Source: CAWKPF01 sp963851415 (lineage in GTDB: Bacteria > Acidobacteriota > Thermoanaerobaculia > Multivoradales > Multivoraceae). From it: DNA of 64,000 nucleotides. Each line of letters begins with the position of its first letter. Positions within the stretch are counted from its first letter, which is position 1. Positions 14,212 to 22,035 of the stretch are shown here, in pieces. The notes beneath the pieces are model-generated. The model saw only the letters and a list, made by a program, of their open reading frames with translations, was not told the DNA's origin and made no database searches. Position numbers and translations under genes: made by a program. The DNA lies in assembly GCA_963851415.1 (NCBI GenBank), contig CAWKPF010000003.1, forward strand, positions 1,488,001 through 1,552,000, written 5' to 3'.

Positions 14212-15489
14212 TCACGGGGCTGCGTCGTCGGTCAACGGGCCGCGGGGCGTAGTCCCGAGCTCGAGCTCTTCGAGGACCGTACTCGCGATCCACCGATTGC
14301 CCTCTTCACAGAAGTGGCCATCACCTGGGCATTCCAGCTCCTCGAGGCGTGCGCGGGTGCTGAAGAGGGCTCGAGTCAAGGAGACCGCTCCGTCCACGAC
14401 GCCGCTGCGCTCGAGAGCGGCGAAAGTCTCCAGATTGGTCGAAGGGTCTCCCTTCTCGAGCAAGCGAAGGGTGTTGGGGCTGGGAAACTCGACGAGCCAG
14501 ACTCGTTGCACGCTCGAGATGGAACGCAGTCGCAGGAGAAGAAAGGCGAGCTGTCGCTGATAGTACTCAGCGTGTCGGCGGCGAAGGCTTCCGCCATCGA
14601 CCAGACCCTGAAAGGTGGCGACGGGAACCTCGAGGGACATGGAGTCGCGGAGGGTCCACGGATCGGTGTCGCCGCCCCGGTAGCGCCGCATCGCCTGGCC
14701 GATGGGGTCGGAGGGCCAGCGGGTGTCACGCGCCGCTGCGATTCGGCGCCAGAGTGCCGAGACGGAGGCGAGACGACGATCGAACGAGGCGGCCAGGGCG
14801 CGGTCGTCACTCGGTGCTGGGGGAAGCCTTCCCTCGTGGAGATGGGGCTGGCCTGCAGGATCGAGGAGGACACTGCCGAAGTAGTCGTCGGGGTAGAGCG
14901 GCACGGGGTAGTTGTAGGGGACGAAGCCTCTGGAGGCCTCCAGGTACACTCCCTTGCCGTAGCGTCGATAGGGAGAGCGCAACGTGTTGTTGTCGTGGAT
15001 GTCGTTCTCGGAAAACATGTAGACGACCTCGACCGGACGATGGTGAGCCATCGCGAGAGCGCGACGCACAGCCTGGTCGGTGCCGTATCCCCGGACTCCG
15101 AGATTCATGAGGTTGACCCTCTGACCTCGTCGACGGAGCTCCTGCTCGATCAGCGCGGGGACCGTGTATTCCCCGTCGACCTCCAGCGAGGCGGTGGTGC
15201 TGTCGCCGATGAAGAACAGGTTGGGCCAGTCCTCGACTCGGGTGTCGAGCGCCCCGTTCAGTCGGTTTCCCTCCGAATCACAGCGGACGACTCCTCGAAA
15301 GAAGCCGTTCGAGAAGGTGCCGCTGCAATCGGGGAAGCGGGACCAGCCGACGACTGGGTCGTTGCGCCAGAACAGATCTTCCTGAGAGGTCACCTCGAAG
15401 CGAGGGACGGGCTCGGTCCAGCGCAGGCTGCATTCCAAGACCGAGAGCGTGACGACGCTCGAGATTCCGAGCAGGAAGAGACGGCGCAC
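14212..15489 (-). CDS. SGNH/GDSL-type hydrolase, membrane-anchored
   Basis: A 425-residue protein starting at a GTG directly before a hydrophobic anchor (RRLFLLGISSVVTLSVLEC). Block I is NLFFIGDSTTAS (catalytic Ser97). Block II NLGVRGYGTDQ and block III YMFSENDIHDNN (Asn) follow, and DGHFCEEGN near residue 390 supplies the Asp/His. This is the full SGNH set, so it should act as a periplasmic or exported esterase, for example removing or transferring acyl groups on glycans. The long N-terminal reading up to 15798 is Arg-rich and overlaps the Lrp gene in another frame, so I reject it. It is first in a same-strand trio with the FkbM methyltransferase and NagX-like gene. Confidence 0.8.
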   Translation of the reverse strand: MRRLFLLGISSVVTLSVLECSLRWTEPVPRFEVTSQEDLFWRNDPVVGWSRFPDCSGTFSNGFFRGVVRCDSEGNRLNGALDTRVEDWPNLFFIGDSTTASLEVDGEYTVPALIEQELRRRGQRVNLMNLGVRGYGTDQAVRRALAMAHHRPVEVVYMFSENDIHDNNTLRSPYRRYGKGVYLEASRGFVPYNYPVPLYPDDYFGSVLLDPAGQPHLHEGRLPPAPSDDRALAASFDRRLASVSALWRRIAAARDTRWPSDPIGQAMRRYRGGDTDPWTLRDSMSLEVPVATFQGLVDGGSLRRRHAEYYQRQLAFLLLRLRSISSVQRVWLVEFPSPNTLRLLEKGDPSTNLETFAALERSGVVDGAVSLTRALFSTRARLEELECPGDGHFCEEGNRWIASTVLEELELGTTPRGPLTDDAAP

Positions 15490-15518
15490 GGATTCAGTGT
15501 ACCGTGCAGTGTGCGGGT

Positions 15519-16049
15519 TCAGTCTTCGAGTGGTGGTGCAAGGGGCAGCGCCGTCGAGCTTTTCACCTCGTTCAGTACGATGCTGGTGCGAATCTTGTCG
15601 ACGCCTGCGATCGGGGTGAGCCGCTCGACCAGGAAGGCCTCCAGGTCGCGGTGGTTGCGAGCCACGATCTTGAGCAAATAGTCGAACTCGCCAGTGAGGT
15701 GATGGCACTCGAGAACCTCTTCGAGCTCCTCGACGGCACGCCGGAAACCCTGCACGGCATCGGGCTGATGATGCGTCAGGTTGACCTGGACGAAGCACAG
15801 CAGGTCGAGCCCGACGGCTTCTCGCGCGAGTAGCGCTACTTGAGCACGGATCACGCCGGCCTCCTGGAGCTTGCGAACCCGCTTCTGGAGGCCCGGTGCC
15901 GAGAGATCGACCCGTCGCGCCAGCTCGGCCGCGCTCTGACTCGCGTCCTGTTGGAGGAGCCGCAGGATGTGGCGGTCCAGGTCGTCGAGAGAGCGCTGCA
16001 CCGGTCGTCGGGAGCCGGTGCGCGAACCGGTGGAGGTCAAGGTCGTCAA
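15519..16049 (-). CDS. Lrp/AsnC family transcriptional regulator
   Basis: A 176-residue regulator. The N-terminal helix-turn-helix is LDDLDRHILRLLQQDASQSA, then ELARRVDLSAPGLQKRVRKL; the C-terminal RAM/ligand domain includes GEFDYLLKIVARNHRDLEAF. I start at a TTG at 16049, preceded by AGGAG at 8 bases. It is divergent from an aromatic-type aminotransferase across a 200-base region holding a symmetrical promoter. Lrp-type proteins often sense an amino acid and control the adjacent catabolic genes, so Tyr or Phe is the likely ligand here (inference). Confidence 0.85.
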   Translation of the reverse strand: MTTLTSTGSRTGSRRPVQRSLDDLDRHILRLLQQDASQSAAELARRVDLSAPGLQKRVRKLQEAGVIRAQVALLAREAVGLDLLCFVQVNLTHHQPDAVQGFRRAVEELEEVLECHHLTGEFDYLLKIVARNHRDLEAFLVERLTPIAGVDKIRTSIVLNEVKSSTALPLAPPLED

Positions 16050-16087
16050 AGGAATCTCCTGAGGCGGATCGGGCTTGGAATCGTTCC

Positions 16088-16117
16088 TTGCCAGGCTGCT
16101 ATGGTTGGGATTATAAT
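16088..16117 (+). promoter_or_regulatory. Sigma70 promoter of the tyrosine catabolic genes
   Basis: TTGCCA at 16088-16093 and a perfect TATAAT at 16112-16117 with an 18-base spacer, pointing at the aminotransferase. The -10 box lies inside a perfect 10-base palindrome GATTATAATC (16109-16118), a probable operator position for the divergent Lrp regulator. Start of transcription would be near 16124. Confidence 0.6.
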
Positions 16118-16139
16118 CTGTAATCGGCCGCTTGGTTAA
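16110..16139 (-). promoter_or_regulatory. Overlapping reverse promoter for the Lrp regulator
   Basis: Because GATTATAATC is palindromic, the minus strand also reads TATAAT, at 16115-16110. A TTAACC (16139-16134) lies 18 bases upstream on that strand as a partial -35. The two promoters share the same -10 DNA, so RNA polymerase bound in one direction would block the other. Confidence 0.4.
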
Positions 16140-16251
16140 TGAATCCTCCCAAACATTTTCGGCCGCGCCGCGCGCCAGCTCCGATGGAGCGGTTAGAGCG
16201 GTCGTGCAGCCAGGCCCTTGTCGACTTCTGGGCCGCGAAGGAGCGATCGAC

Positions 16252-17475
16252 GTGAGTAGCGTGACACCGGTTCCCAGCCCCTCTTCGGCCCTCGAGCCGC
16301 GGTTGGCGCATTGGATCGAGAACCGTGGCCGTTCGGTGCTGCGCAACATGGTGTCCGTGGTCGCTCGTCCGGGAATCCTCTCGCTGGCGGGTGGACTTCC
16401 CGCGGCCGAGCTCTTTCCGGCGGCGGAGTACGGTGCAGCGGTGAGCGTGGTCAGCGAAGATCCTCGAGCGCTGCAGTACGGCGTCGCATTCGCGCCCCTG
16501 AAGGACAAGATCGTGGAGCTGATGGCACGTCGGGGAGTCACCTGCCGGCCCGAACAGGTCCTCGTGACCTCGGGCGCGCAGCAGGGCATCGACATCTGTG
16601 CCCGTCTTCTGGTCGATCCTGGTGGATGTGTGGCGATGGAAGAGCTCACCTACACAGGAATCCAGCAGGCCGTGGCGCCGATGCGGCCACGTGTCCTTTC
16701 GGTTCCGAGCGATCTGGAGGAGGGCCTCGATCCGGATGTCCTCGAGAAGCGACTCGAGGCTGGAGAGCTGCCGGAGTTTCTCTACCTGATTCCTGATGCT
16801 CACAATCCGCTCGGTGTCAGCTTGTCCACGCAGCGCCGGCGGAAGCTGCTGGAGCTCGCGCATGCCTACGGTTTCTACCTCGTCGAAGACGATCCGTATG
16901 GCCTTCTCTGGTTGGATCGGCCTTTCGAGCCGCCGCTGCGGGCCCTCGATGACGAGCGCGTGATCTATCTCGGCTCGTTCTCGAAGATCGTGGCTCCGGC
17001 ACTCCGGCTGGGCTGGATGGTGCTACCCGAGCGGCTGATCGAGAAGGCCACCATCGTCAAGGACGGCCTGGATCTGGAGACCTCCGGTCTGACCCAGCGG
17101 GCGACCAACCGGCTGCTCGAGGAGCTCTCGATCGACACTCATCTCGAACGTCTCCGCTCAACCTACCGCTCTCGCAGGGACGCCCTGCTCGGCGCTCTCG
17201 ACTCGTCGATGCCGCCGGGGGTGCGTTTCAGTCGGCCTCGGGGCGGGATGTTCGTGTGGCTGGACTTGTCTACCTCCGATCTCCGAGAGTCCGACACCGA
17301 GCGCCTGCTGCACCGCGTGATGAAAGAGCAGAAGGTCGCGTTCATTCCGGGAGTTGCTTTCGAGTCGGCCCCCGGTCGGGGACGGACCGGGATGCGCCTC
17401 AGTTTCTCGACGTTGAACCCAGAGCAGATCGAGGGAGCGGTGAACGGCATCGTCGCTTGCCTCGAACGATCATAG
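16252..17475 (+). CDS. PLP-dependent aminotransferase (2-aminoadipate/aromatic, MocR-ARO8 type)
   Basis: A 407-residue fold-type I aminotransferase. SLAGGLPAAELFP near the N-terminus, VTSGAQQGIDICARLL, PDAHNPLGVSL (Asn-Pro), VEDDPYGLLW (PLP-ring Asp/Tyr) and YLGSFSKIVAPALRLGW (Schiff-base Lys in SFSK) are all in place. I start at the GTG at 16252, which has AAGGAG eight bases upstream. Given its operon with HPPD, homogentisate dioxygenase and phenylalanine hydroxylase, the best assignment is tyrosine:2-oxoglutarate aminotransferase, giving 4-hydroxyphenylpyruvate; close relatives act on 2-aminoadipate or are broad in range. It is controlled from the promoter at 16088-16117, opposite the Lrp regulator. 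Confidence 0.85.
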   Translation: MSSVTPVPSPSSALEPRLAHWIENRGRSVLRNMVSVVARPGILSLAGGLPAAELFPAAEYGAAVSVVSEDPRALQYGVAFAPLKDKIVELMARRGVTCRPEQVLVTSGAQQGIDICARLLVDPGGCVAMEELTYTGIQQAVAPMRPRVLSVPSDLEEGLDPDVLEKRLEAGELPEFLYLIPDAHNPLGVSLSTQRRRKLLELAHAYGFYLVEDDPYGLLWLDRPFEPPLRALDDERVIYLGSFSKIVAPALRLGWMVLPERLIEKATIVKDGLDLETSGLTQRATNRLLEELSIDTHLERLRSTYRSRRDALLGALDSSMPPGVRFSRPRGGMFVWLDLSTSDLRESDTERLLHRVMKEQKVAFIPGVAFESAPGRGRTGMRLSFSTLNPEQIEGAVNGIVACLERS

Positions 17476-17484
17476 GAGTCCGAT

Positions 17485-17673
17485 ATGTCCTTTCCGAAGC
17501 CGATCCGAGTCCGAGCCATCCCACGTGCGGTGGGCACCCGCACCATGCCGCGACTGATCGACGAGCGCGTCGGCCAGCCCTCGGGGAGGCGCACGGTGTC
17601 CCAGGCCGGAGACGGTCTGCGGCCCACCGGCCGGTCGAGTGCTCGCGATCCGCGACGTCACCCGGGCCGATAG
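17485..17673 (+). CDS. Possible small Arg-rich ORF between aminotransferase and HPPD
   Basis: A 62-codon frame whose ATG follows AGGAG (17474-17478) overlapping the aminotransferase stop. It has no hydrophobic segment or recognisable motif and is Arg/Pro-rich, as chance frames in GC-rich DNA often are. It lies in the 320-base stretch (17476-17795) that separates two tightly linked catabolic genes, in an otherwise compact operon. The rest of that stretch holds nothing I recognise. It could be a leader peptide, the decayed remnant of a gene, or noise. Confidence 0.25.
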   Translation: MSFPKPIRVRAIPRAVGTRTMPRLIDERVGQPSGRRTVSQAGDGLRPTGRSSARDPRRHPGR

Positions 17674-17795
17674 TCGCTTCGAGCGAACTTCCGCACGCTC
17701 AGACCAGGAGTCCACCCCTATCAGGCTCCCCGAATTCCATCACACGAGAATGCATACCGGTGCAGTTCTTCTGCGCCGAGTCCAGGAGACCCGAG

Positions 17796-18929
17796 ATGAC
17801 TGAGAGTACGACACTCACCGAAACCGCTACGCCAGAGACCACGGACTTCCTTCCGATCATCGGCTTCGATCATGTCGAGTTCTACGTCGGGAACGCCAAG
17901 CAGTCGGCCGTGTACTACCAACACGCCTTCGGCTTCACGACGGTCGCCTACCGGGGACTCGAGACCGGGTGTCGTGACCTCGCGTCCTACGTCCTGCAGC
18001 AGGGGGGGATTCGCCTGGTGCTTTCCACGGCGCTCGAGTACGGACATCCCGTGAACGAGCACGTGGCCCGTCACGGCGACGGTGTCAAGACGATCGCGCT
18101 CACGGTTCCCGACGCGGCCAGGTCCTACGCAGAGGCTACGGCGCGCGGCGCGGCAGGGGCGATCGAGCCGACGGAGGAGACCGACGAGTATGGGACCTTC
18201 CGCTATTCGGCGATCAAGGCCTACGGCGAGACCCTGATCAAGTTCGTCGAGCGCGACGGATACAACGGTCCCTTTGCTCCCGGCTTCGAAGCCACCGCCA
18301 CTCCCGAGGCGGGGCCGGGTGTGGGTCTACACACCATGGACCACATCGTTGGCAATGTGGAGCTGGGCAAGATGAACCACTGGGTCGACTTCTTCTCGCG
18401 GGCACTCGGTTTCAGCCAGTTGGCCCATTTCGACGACGAAGCGATCTCGACCGAGTACTCCGCCTTGATGTCGAAGGTCATGCAGGACGGCTCCGGCAAG
18501 ATCAAGTTTCCGATCAACGAGCCGGCCGAGGGAAAGAAGAAGTCACAGATCGATGAGTTCCTCGACTACTACAACGGTCCGGGTGCCCAACACATCGCCT
18601 GCCAGACCGACAACATCATCGAGACCGTGACCGCGATGCGGGATCGGGGTGTCGAGTTCCTTCACGTTCCGACCGACTACTACGAGAAGCTGGAAGAGCG
18701 GGTGGGAAAGATCGACGAGCCGACCGACAAGCTGGCCGAGCTCGGCATCCTGGTCGATCGCGATGACGACGGCTACCTGCTCCAGATCTTCACCAAGCCG
18801 GTAGAAGACCGCCCGACGGTGTTCTACGAGGTCATCGAGCGTCATGGGGCTCGTGGGTTCGGTGAAGGGAACTTCAAGGCCCTCTTCGAGTCCCTGGAGC
18901 TGGAGCAGGAGCGTCGCGGCAACCTCTGA
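17796..18929 (+). CDS. hppD: 4-hydroxyphenylpyruvate dioxygenase
   Basis: A 377-residue non-heme iron enzyme converting 4-hydroxyphenylpyruvate to homogentisate, with decarboxylation, side-chain migration and hydroxylation. Two vicinal-oxygen-chelate domains are visible: the N-terminal one starts GFDHVEFYVGNAKQSAVYYQ. The C-terminal one holds the Fe ligands in HTMDHIVGNVE (His), GAQHIACQTDNI (His) and FYEVIERHG (Glu). The C-terminal helix GFGEGNFKALFESLE matches the conserved end of the family. Start is the ATG at 17796 with AGGAG at 17784-17788. It lies 38 bases before homogentisate dioxygenase. Confidence 0.95.
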   Translation: MTESTTLTETATPETTDFLPIIGFDHVEFYVGNAKQSAVYYQHAFGFTTVAYRGLETGCRDLASYVLQQGGIRLVLSTALEYGHPVNEHVARHGDGVKTIALTVPDAARSYAEATARGAAGAIEPTEETDEYGTFRYSAIKAYGETLIKFVERDGYNGPFAPGFEATATPEAGPGVGLHTMDHIVGNVELGKMNHWVDFFSRALGFSQLAHFDDEAISTEYSALMSKVMQDGSGKIKFPINEPAEGKKKSQIDEFLDYYNGPGAQHIACQTDNIIETVTAMRDRGVEFLHVPTDYYEKLEERVGKIDEPTDKLAELGILVDRDDDGYLLQIFTKPVEDRPTVFYEVIERHGARGFGEGNFKALFESLELEQERRGNL

Positions 18930-18967
18930 GTGCGGCAGAAACGGGCGATCCAGAGAGGAAGAACGAC

Positions 18968-20143
18968 ATGACCTACTACCGCAACATGGGCCACATACCG
19001 CACAAGCGGCACGTCCAGTTTCGCCAGCCCGACGGCAGTCTCTACCACGAGGAGGTGATGGGGATTCACGGCTTCGCCGGCATCCAGTCGATCCTGTACC
19101 ACCTGAATCCGCCCACCCGGGTACGGGAGATCGAGCGCTTGATGCCAGCGGAGATTCACTACGAGGAAGGAGGGCCCCTGCATCATCGCCACCTCCGGGC
19201 CGCGGAGATCGAGCCCAGAGGAGACTCGATCACGGGGCGGGTGCCGATGATGGGAAACAGCGATGTAGTGCTCTATGTAGCACGCCCGACGGAGGCGATG
19301 GACTACTGGTATCGCTTCGCCCATGGGGACGACGTGATCTTCGTGCACGAAGGGACCGGTCTGCTGGAGAGTCAGTACGGCACGCTGCACTATCGCCCCG
19401 GGGACTATCTGGTGATTCCCACGGGCGTTCTCTGGCGCATTGTGCCCGACGACGGTGCGCAGCGCCAGTTCCACATCGAGTCCTACGGACACATCGAGCC
19501 GCCAAAGCGCTATCTGAACCGCTACGGACAGTTCCTCGAGCACTCTCCCTACTGCGAGCGCGACCTGCGTCCGCCAGAGGAGTTGGTAACCCATGACGAG
19601 CGCGGAGAGTTCGAGGTGCGCATCAAGGCACGCGGCGCGATCACGCGCTATCTCTACGAACACCATCCTCTCGATGTTGTGGGTTGGGACGGCCACTTGT
19701 GGCCCTACGCTTTCAACATCGAGGATTTCGAGCCGATCACCGGACGAATTCATCAGCCGCCTCCGGTCCATCAGACCTTCGACGGTCCGGGCTTTGTCGT
19801 GTGCTCGTTCGTACCGCGTCTCTACGATTACCATCCGGACGCGATTCCGGCGCCGTACAACCATTCGAACGTGGATTCCGACGAAGTTCTCTACTACGTC
19901 GAGGGCAACTTCATGTCGCGCAAGGGAATCGAGCGCGCGTCGATCACTGCCCATCCGAACGGCATCCCCCATGGCCCGCATCCGGGTACCTACGAGGGCT
20001 CGATCGGCAAGAAGGGAACGGAAGAGATGGCCGTGATGGTGGATACGTTCCGCCCGCTGCGTCTCACTCCACAGGCCGCCCAGGTCGAGGACGTCGACTA
20101 TCACCGTAGCTGGACGGTGGACGAGAGCGTAGCCGGCGTGTAG
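18968..20143 (+). CDS. hmgA: Homogentisate 1,2-dioxygenase
   Basis: A 391-residue cupin-fold dioxygenase that opens the ring of homogentisate to maleylacetoacetate. Iron-binding and active-site segments are PYNHSNVDSDEVLYYVEGNF (His/Glu) and HPNGIPHGPHPGTYE (His), with the preceding GWDGHLWPYAFNIEDFEP. The protein is shorter at the N-terminus than the human and Pseudomonas enzymes (about 430-445 residues), like the compact form seen in many bacteria. It sits in the middle of the Phe/Tyr operon between HPPD and phenylalanine hydroxylase. Confidence 0.95.
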   Translation: MTYYRNMGHIPHKRHVQFRQPDGSLYHEEVMGIHGFAGIQSILYHLNPPTRVREIERLMPAEIHYEEGGPLHHRHLRAAEIEPRGDSITGRVPMMGNSDVVLYVARPTEAMDYWYRFAHGDDVIFVHEGTGLLESQYGTLHYRPGDYLVIPTGVLWRIVPDDGAQRQFHIESYGHIEPPKRYLNRYGQFLEHSPYCERDLRPPEELVTHDERGEFEVRIKARGAITRYLYEHHPLDVVGWDGHLWPYAFNIEDFEPITGRIHQPPPVHQTFDGPGFVVCSFVPRLYDYHPDAIPAPYNHSNVDSDEVLYYVEGNFMSRKGIERASITAHPNGIPHGPHPGTYEGSIGKKGTEEMAVMVDTFRPLRLTPQAAQVEDVDYHRSWTVDESVAGV

Positions 20144-20195
20144 ATCCGAAGGGACGGTTCGACACCGTCCGTCGCCCACACCGAAGGAGAAGAGT

Positions 20196-21140
20196 ATGAC
20201 CACGATGGAGAAGGGCTCGGGCACCGAAGCGGCGCTCGATCCCGGCATGACGACGACGCGGGCGCGGTTCATCGAAGAGGCACGCGAACGAGGCGAGTTG
20301 TTCGTCGAGCAGCCCTACCACCTGTACAGTGAAGCCAACCACGAAACGTGGCGTAGGCTCTATGGCACGATCGAGCCGATGTGGAGGCGGTACGCCCATC
20401 CCCAGTTCCAGGTGGGCCTGGATCGGCTCGCCCTGAACTCCGAACGAATCCCGCGGCTCGACGAGATCAATCGGTTCCTCGAGCCCCTCAGCGCATTCCA
20501 GTCGAAGGCCGTGTCGGGCTACGTTCCTGCCTTTCTCTTCTTCGACTGTCTCCGCCGGAGGGAGTTTCCGACCACGATTACGATTCGGGACGGAAAGACG
20601 CTGGCCTATCTTCCGGAGCCTGACATCTTCCACGATCTCGCAGGTCACGTACCGATGCACACGGATCGGAAGTTCTCCGACATCCTGGTGAAGTTCGGAG
20701 ACGTCGCGCATACGGCGGCCGAATCGATTCTCGAAGTGGAGGCCGGGGACAGACGGCTCCGAGCGGTCGAGAGTGTCATCAAGGCGATGGCTCGCTTCTT
20801 CTGGTTCACGATCGAGTTCGGGTTGATGCGTCGCCCGGGCTCCGAGGAGCTCTGTGCCTACGGAAGCGGCCTGCTGAGCTCGATCGGGGAGCTCGAGCAC
20901 TCTGTGACGGCGCCGGGGGTGCAGCGTTTCCCGTTCCGGCTGGAATGGGTGGTGAACCAGTACTTCGAGATCCACCATTTCCAGCCCCTGCTATTCTGGG
21001 TGGAGGATTTCGAGCATCTTTATCATGAGGTGCATCGCCTCGAGCGATGGGTGGCCGAAGGCAGGCTCTACAACGTTTCCCCTGGCGAGCCGGAGATCAA
21101 CGAGGATGACCTCCAGTCTTTTCTCAGAGCGACCGTCTGA
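20196..21140 (+). CDS. phhA: Phenylalanine 4-monooxygenase
   Basis: A 314-residue monomeric-type aromatic amino acid hydroxylase, converting Phe to Tyr with tetrahydropterin and O2. The iron ligands are in PDIFHDLAGHVPMH (two His) and FFWFTIEFGLM (Glu). GLLSSIGELEHSV is the conserved pterin-loop region. Bacterial enzymes of this kind lack the regulatory ACT domain, as here. GAAGGAGAAG precedes the ATG. The pterin recycling enzyme PhhB is not encoded in the window. The end of the gene overlaps the following gene of unknown function. Confidence 0.95.
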   Translation: MTTMEKGSGTEAALDPGMTTTRARFIEEARERGELFVEQPYHLYSEANHETWRRLYGTIEPMWRRYAHPQFQVGLDRLALNSERIPRLDEINRFLEPLSAFQSKAVSGYVPAFLFFDCLRRREFPTTITIRDGKTLAYLPEPDIFHDLAGHVPMHTDRKFSDILVKFGDVAHTAAESILEVEAGDRRLRAVESVIKAMARFFWFTIEFGLMRRPGSEELCAYGSGLLSSIGELEHSVTAPGVQRFPFRLEWVVNQYFEIHHFQPLLFWVEDFEHLYHEVHRLERWVAEGRLYNVSPGEPEINEDDLQSFLRATV

Positions 21141-22035
21141 CCCGGTCGTCGGCCTGCGCACGCTGCTGGGGTCGATCATCGACTATGCCGGTCTCTTCCC
21201 CCCGGCGGCACTCCCCATGGCGGACGCGGTGGCGGATTTCGTCCGCCATCGCGTTGGCAGGAGGAGCTGGATGCTGGGCAGCTTCGTGGTCCCGATCGGC
21301 CGCCTCGGAGAGCTCGAGTCGGCGGCGGGAGAGCAGTGGAGTTCGCTCGATCCCGGTGACTATTGGCCGTTGAGTGTCGTGCTGACCAGCGATCCTCTGG
21401 TCGATCTCGAGCCGCTGGAGGAGTTCCGGGGGCGCTGGCGGGGCAGGGCGGTGGTCGGTGCCCTCGAGGTGGCTCCGCTCGAGCCGACCGAAATCCTCGC
21501 TGTGCACACCGAGCTGCCTCCGGACCGCACGGTGTTCTACGAGGTTCCTCTCGACGAGCAGATCGAAGGGCGCATGGCGGCGATCCAGCGGGTCGGCGCG
21601 TTCGCGAAGGTCCGCACCGGAGGTGTGACCCCGGAGAAGATTCCCGGCCTCGAAGGCTTGGCGCGTTTTCTGCGTGCCTGCCGTGATCGCGCGGTGCCCT
21701 TCAAGGCGACGGCGGGGCTTCATCATCCGGTTCGAGGCGACTACCCGTTGACCTACGACGTGGACTCTCCGACGGCCGTCATGCACGGCTTCCTCAACGT
21801 GGCGATTGCCGGAGCGCTGATTTCGGCAGGAGCCATGCCCGACGATCGGGTCTGTGATCTCCTCGCCGAGACCGACCCCAAAGCGTTCGAGATCTCGAAC
21901 AAGGAGATCTCCTGGCGCGGTTTCGCCGTGCCGGAGGAGGGCGTGGCTCGCAGCCGCCGCGGGTTCTACCAGTCATTCGGATCGTGCTCGTTCGAAGAGC
22001 CGGTTCAGGACCTGGAGCGCCTGGGGCTGCTATGA
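21106..22035 (+). CDS. Conserved protein of unknown function in the tyrosine catabolic operon
   Basis: A 309-residue soluble protein. I start at the ATG at 21106 (GGAG ten bases upstream), which overlaps the phenylalanine hydroxylase by 35 bases; its stop overlaps the fumarylacetoacetase start by 4. Recognisable conserved-looking segments are IDYAGLFPPAALPMADAVAD at the N-terminus, WMLGSFVVPIGRL, FAKVRTGGVTPEKIPG and FKATAGLHHPVRG. The alternating strands and helices with G-G and H-H loops suggest a TIM-barrel-like fold. I know this type of protein only as a companion of Phe/Tyr degradation genes and cannot name an activity. No maleylacetoacetate isomerase is present between HmgA and Fah, so this protein is a candidate for that missing step (inference). 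Confidence 0.75.
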   Translation: MTSSLFSERPSDPVVGLRTLLGSIIDYAGLFPPAALPMADAVADFVRHRVGRRSWMLGSFVVPIGRLGELESAAGEQWSSLDPGDYWPLSVVLTSDPLVDLEPLEEFRGRWRGRAVVGALEVAPLEPTEILAVHTELPPDRTVFYEVPLDEQIEGRMAAIQRVGAFAKVRTGGVTPEKIPGLEGLARFLRACRDRAVPFKATAGLHHPVRGDYPLTYDVDSPTAVMHGFLNVAIAGALISAGAMPDDRVCDLLAETDPKAFEISNKEISWRGFAVPEEGVARSRRGFYQSFGSCSFEEPVQDLERLGLL

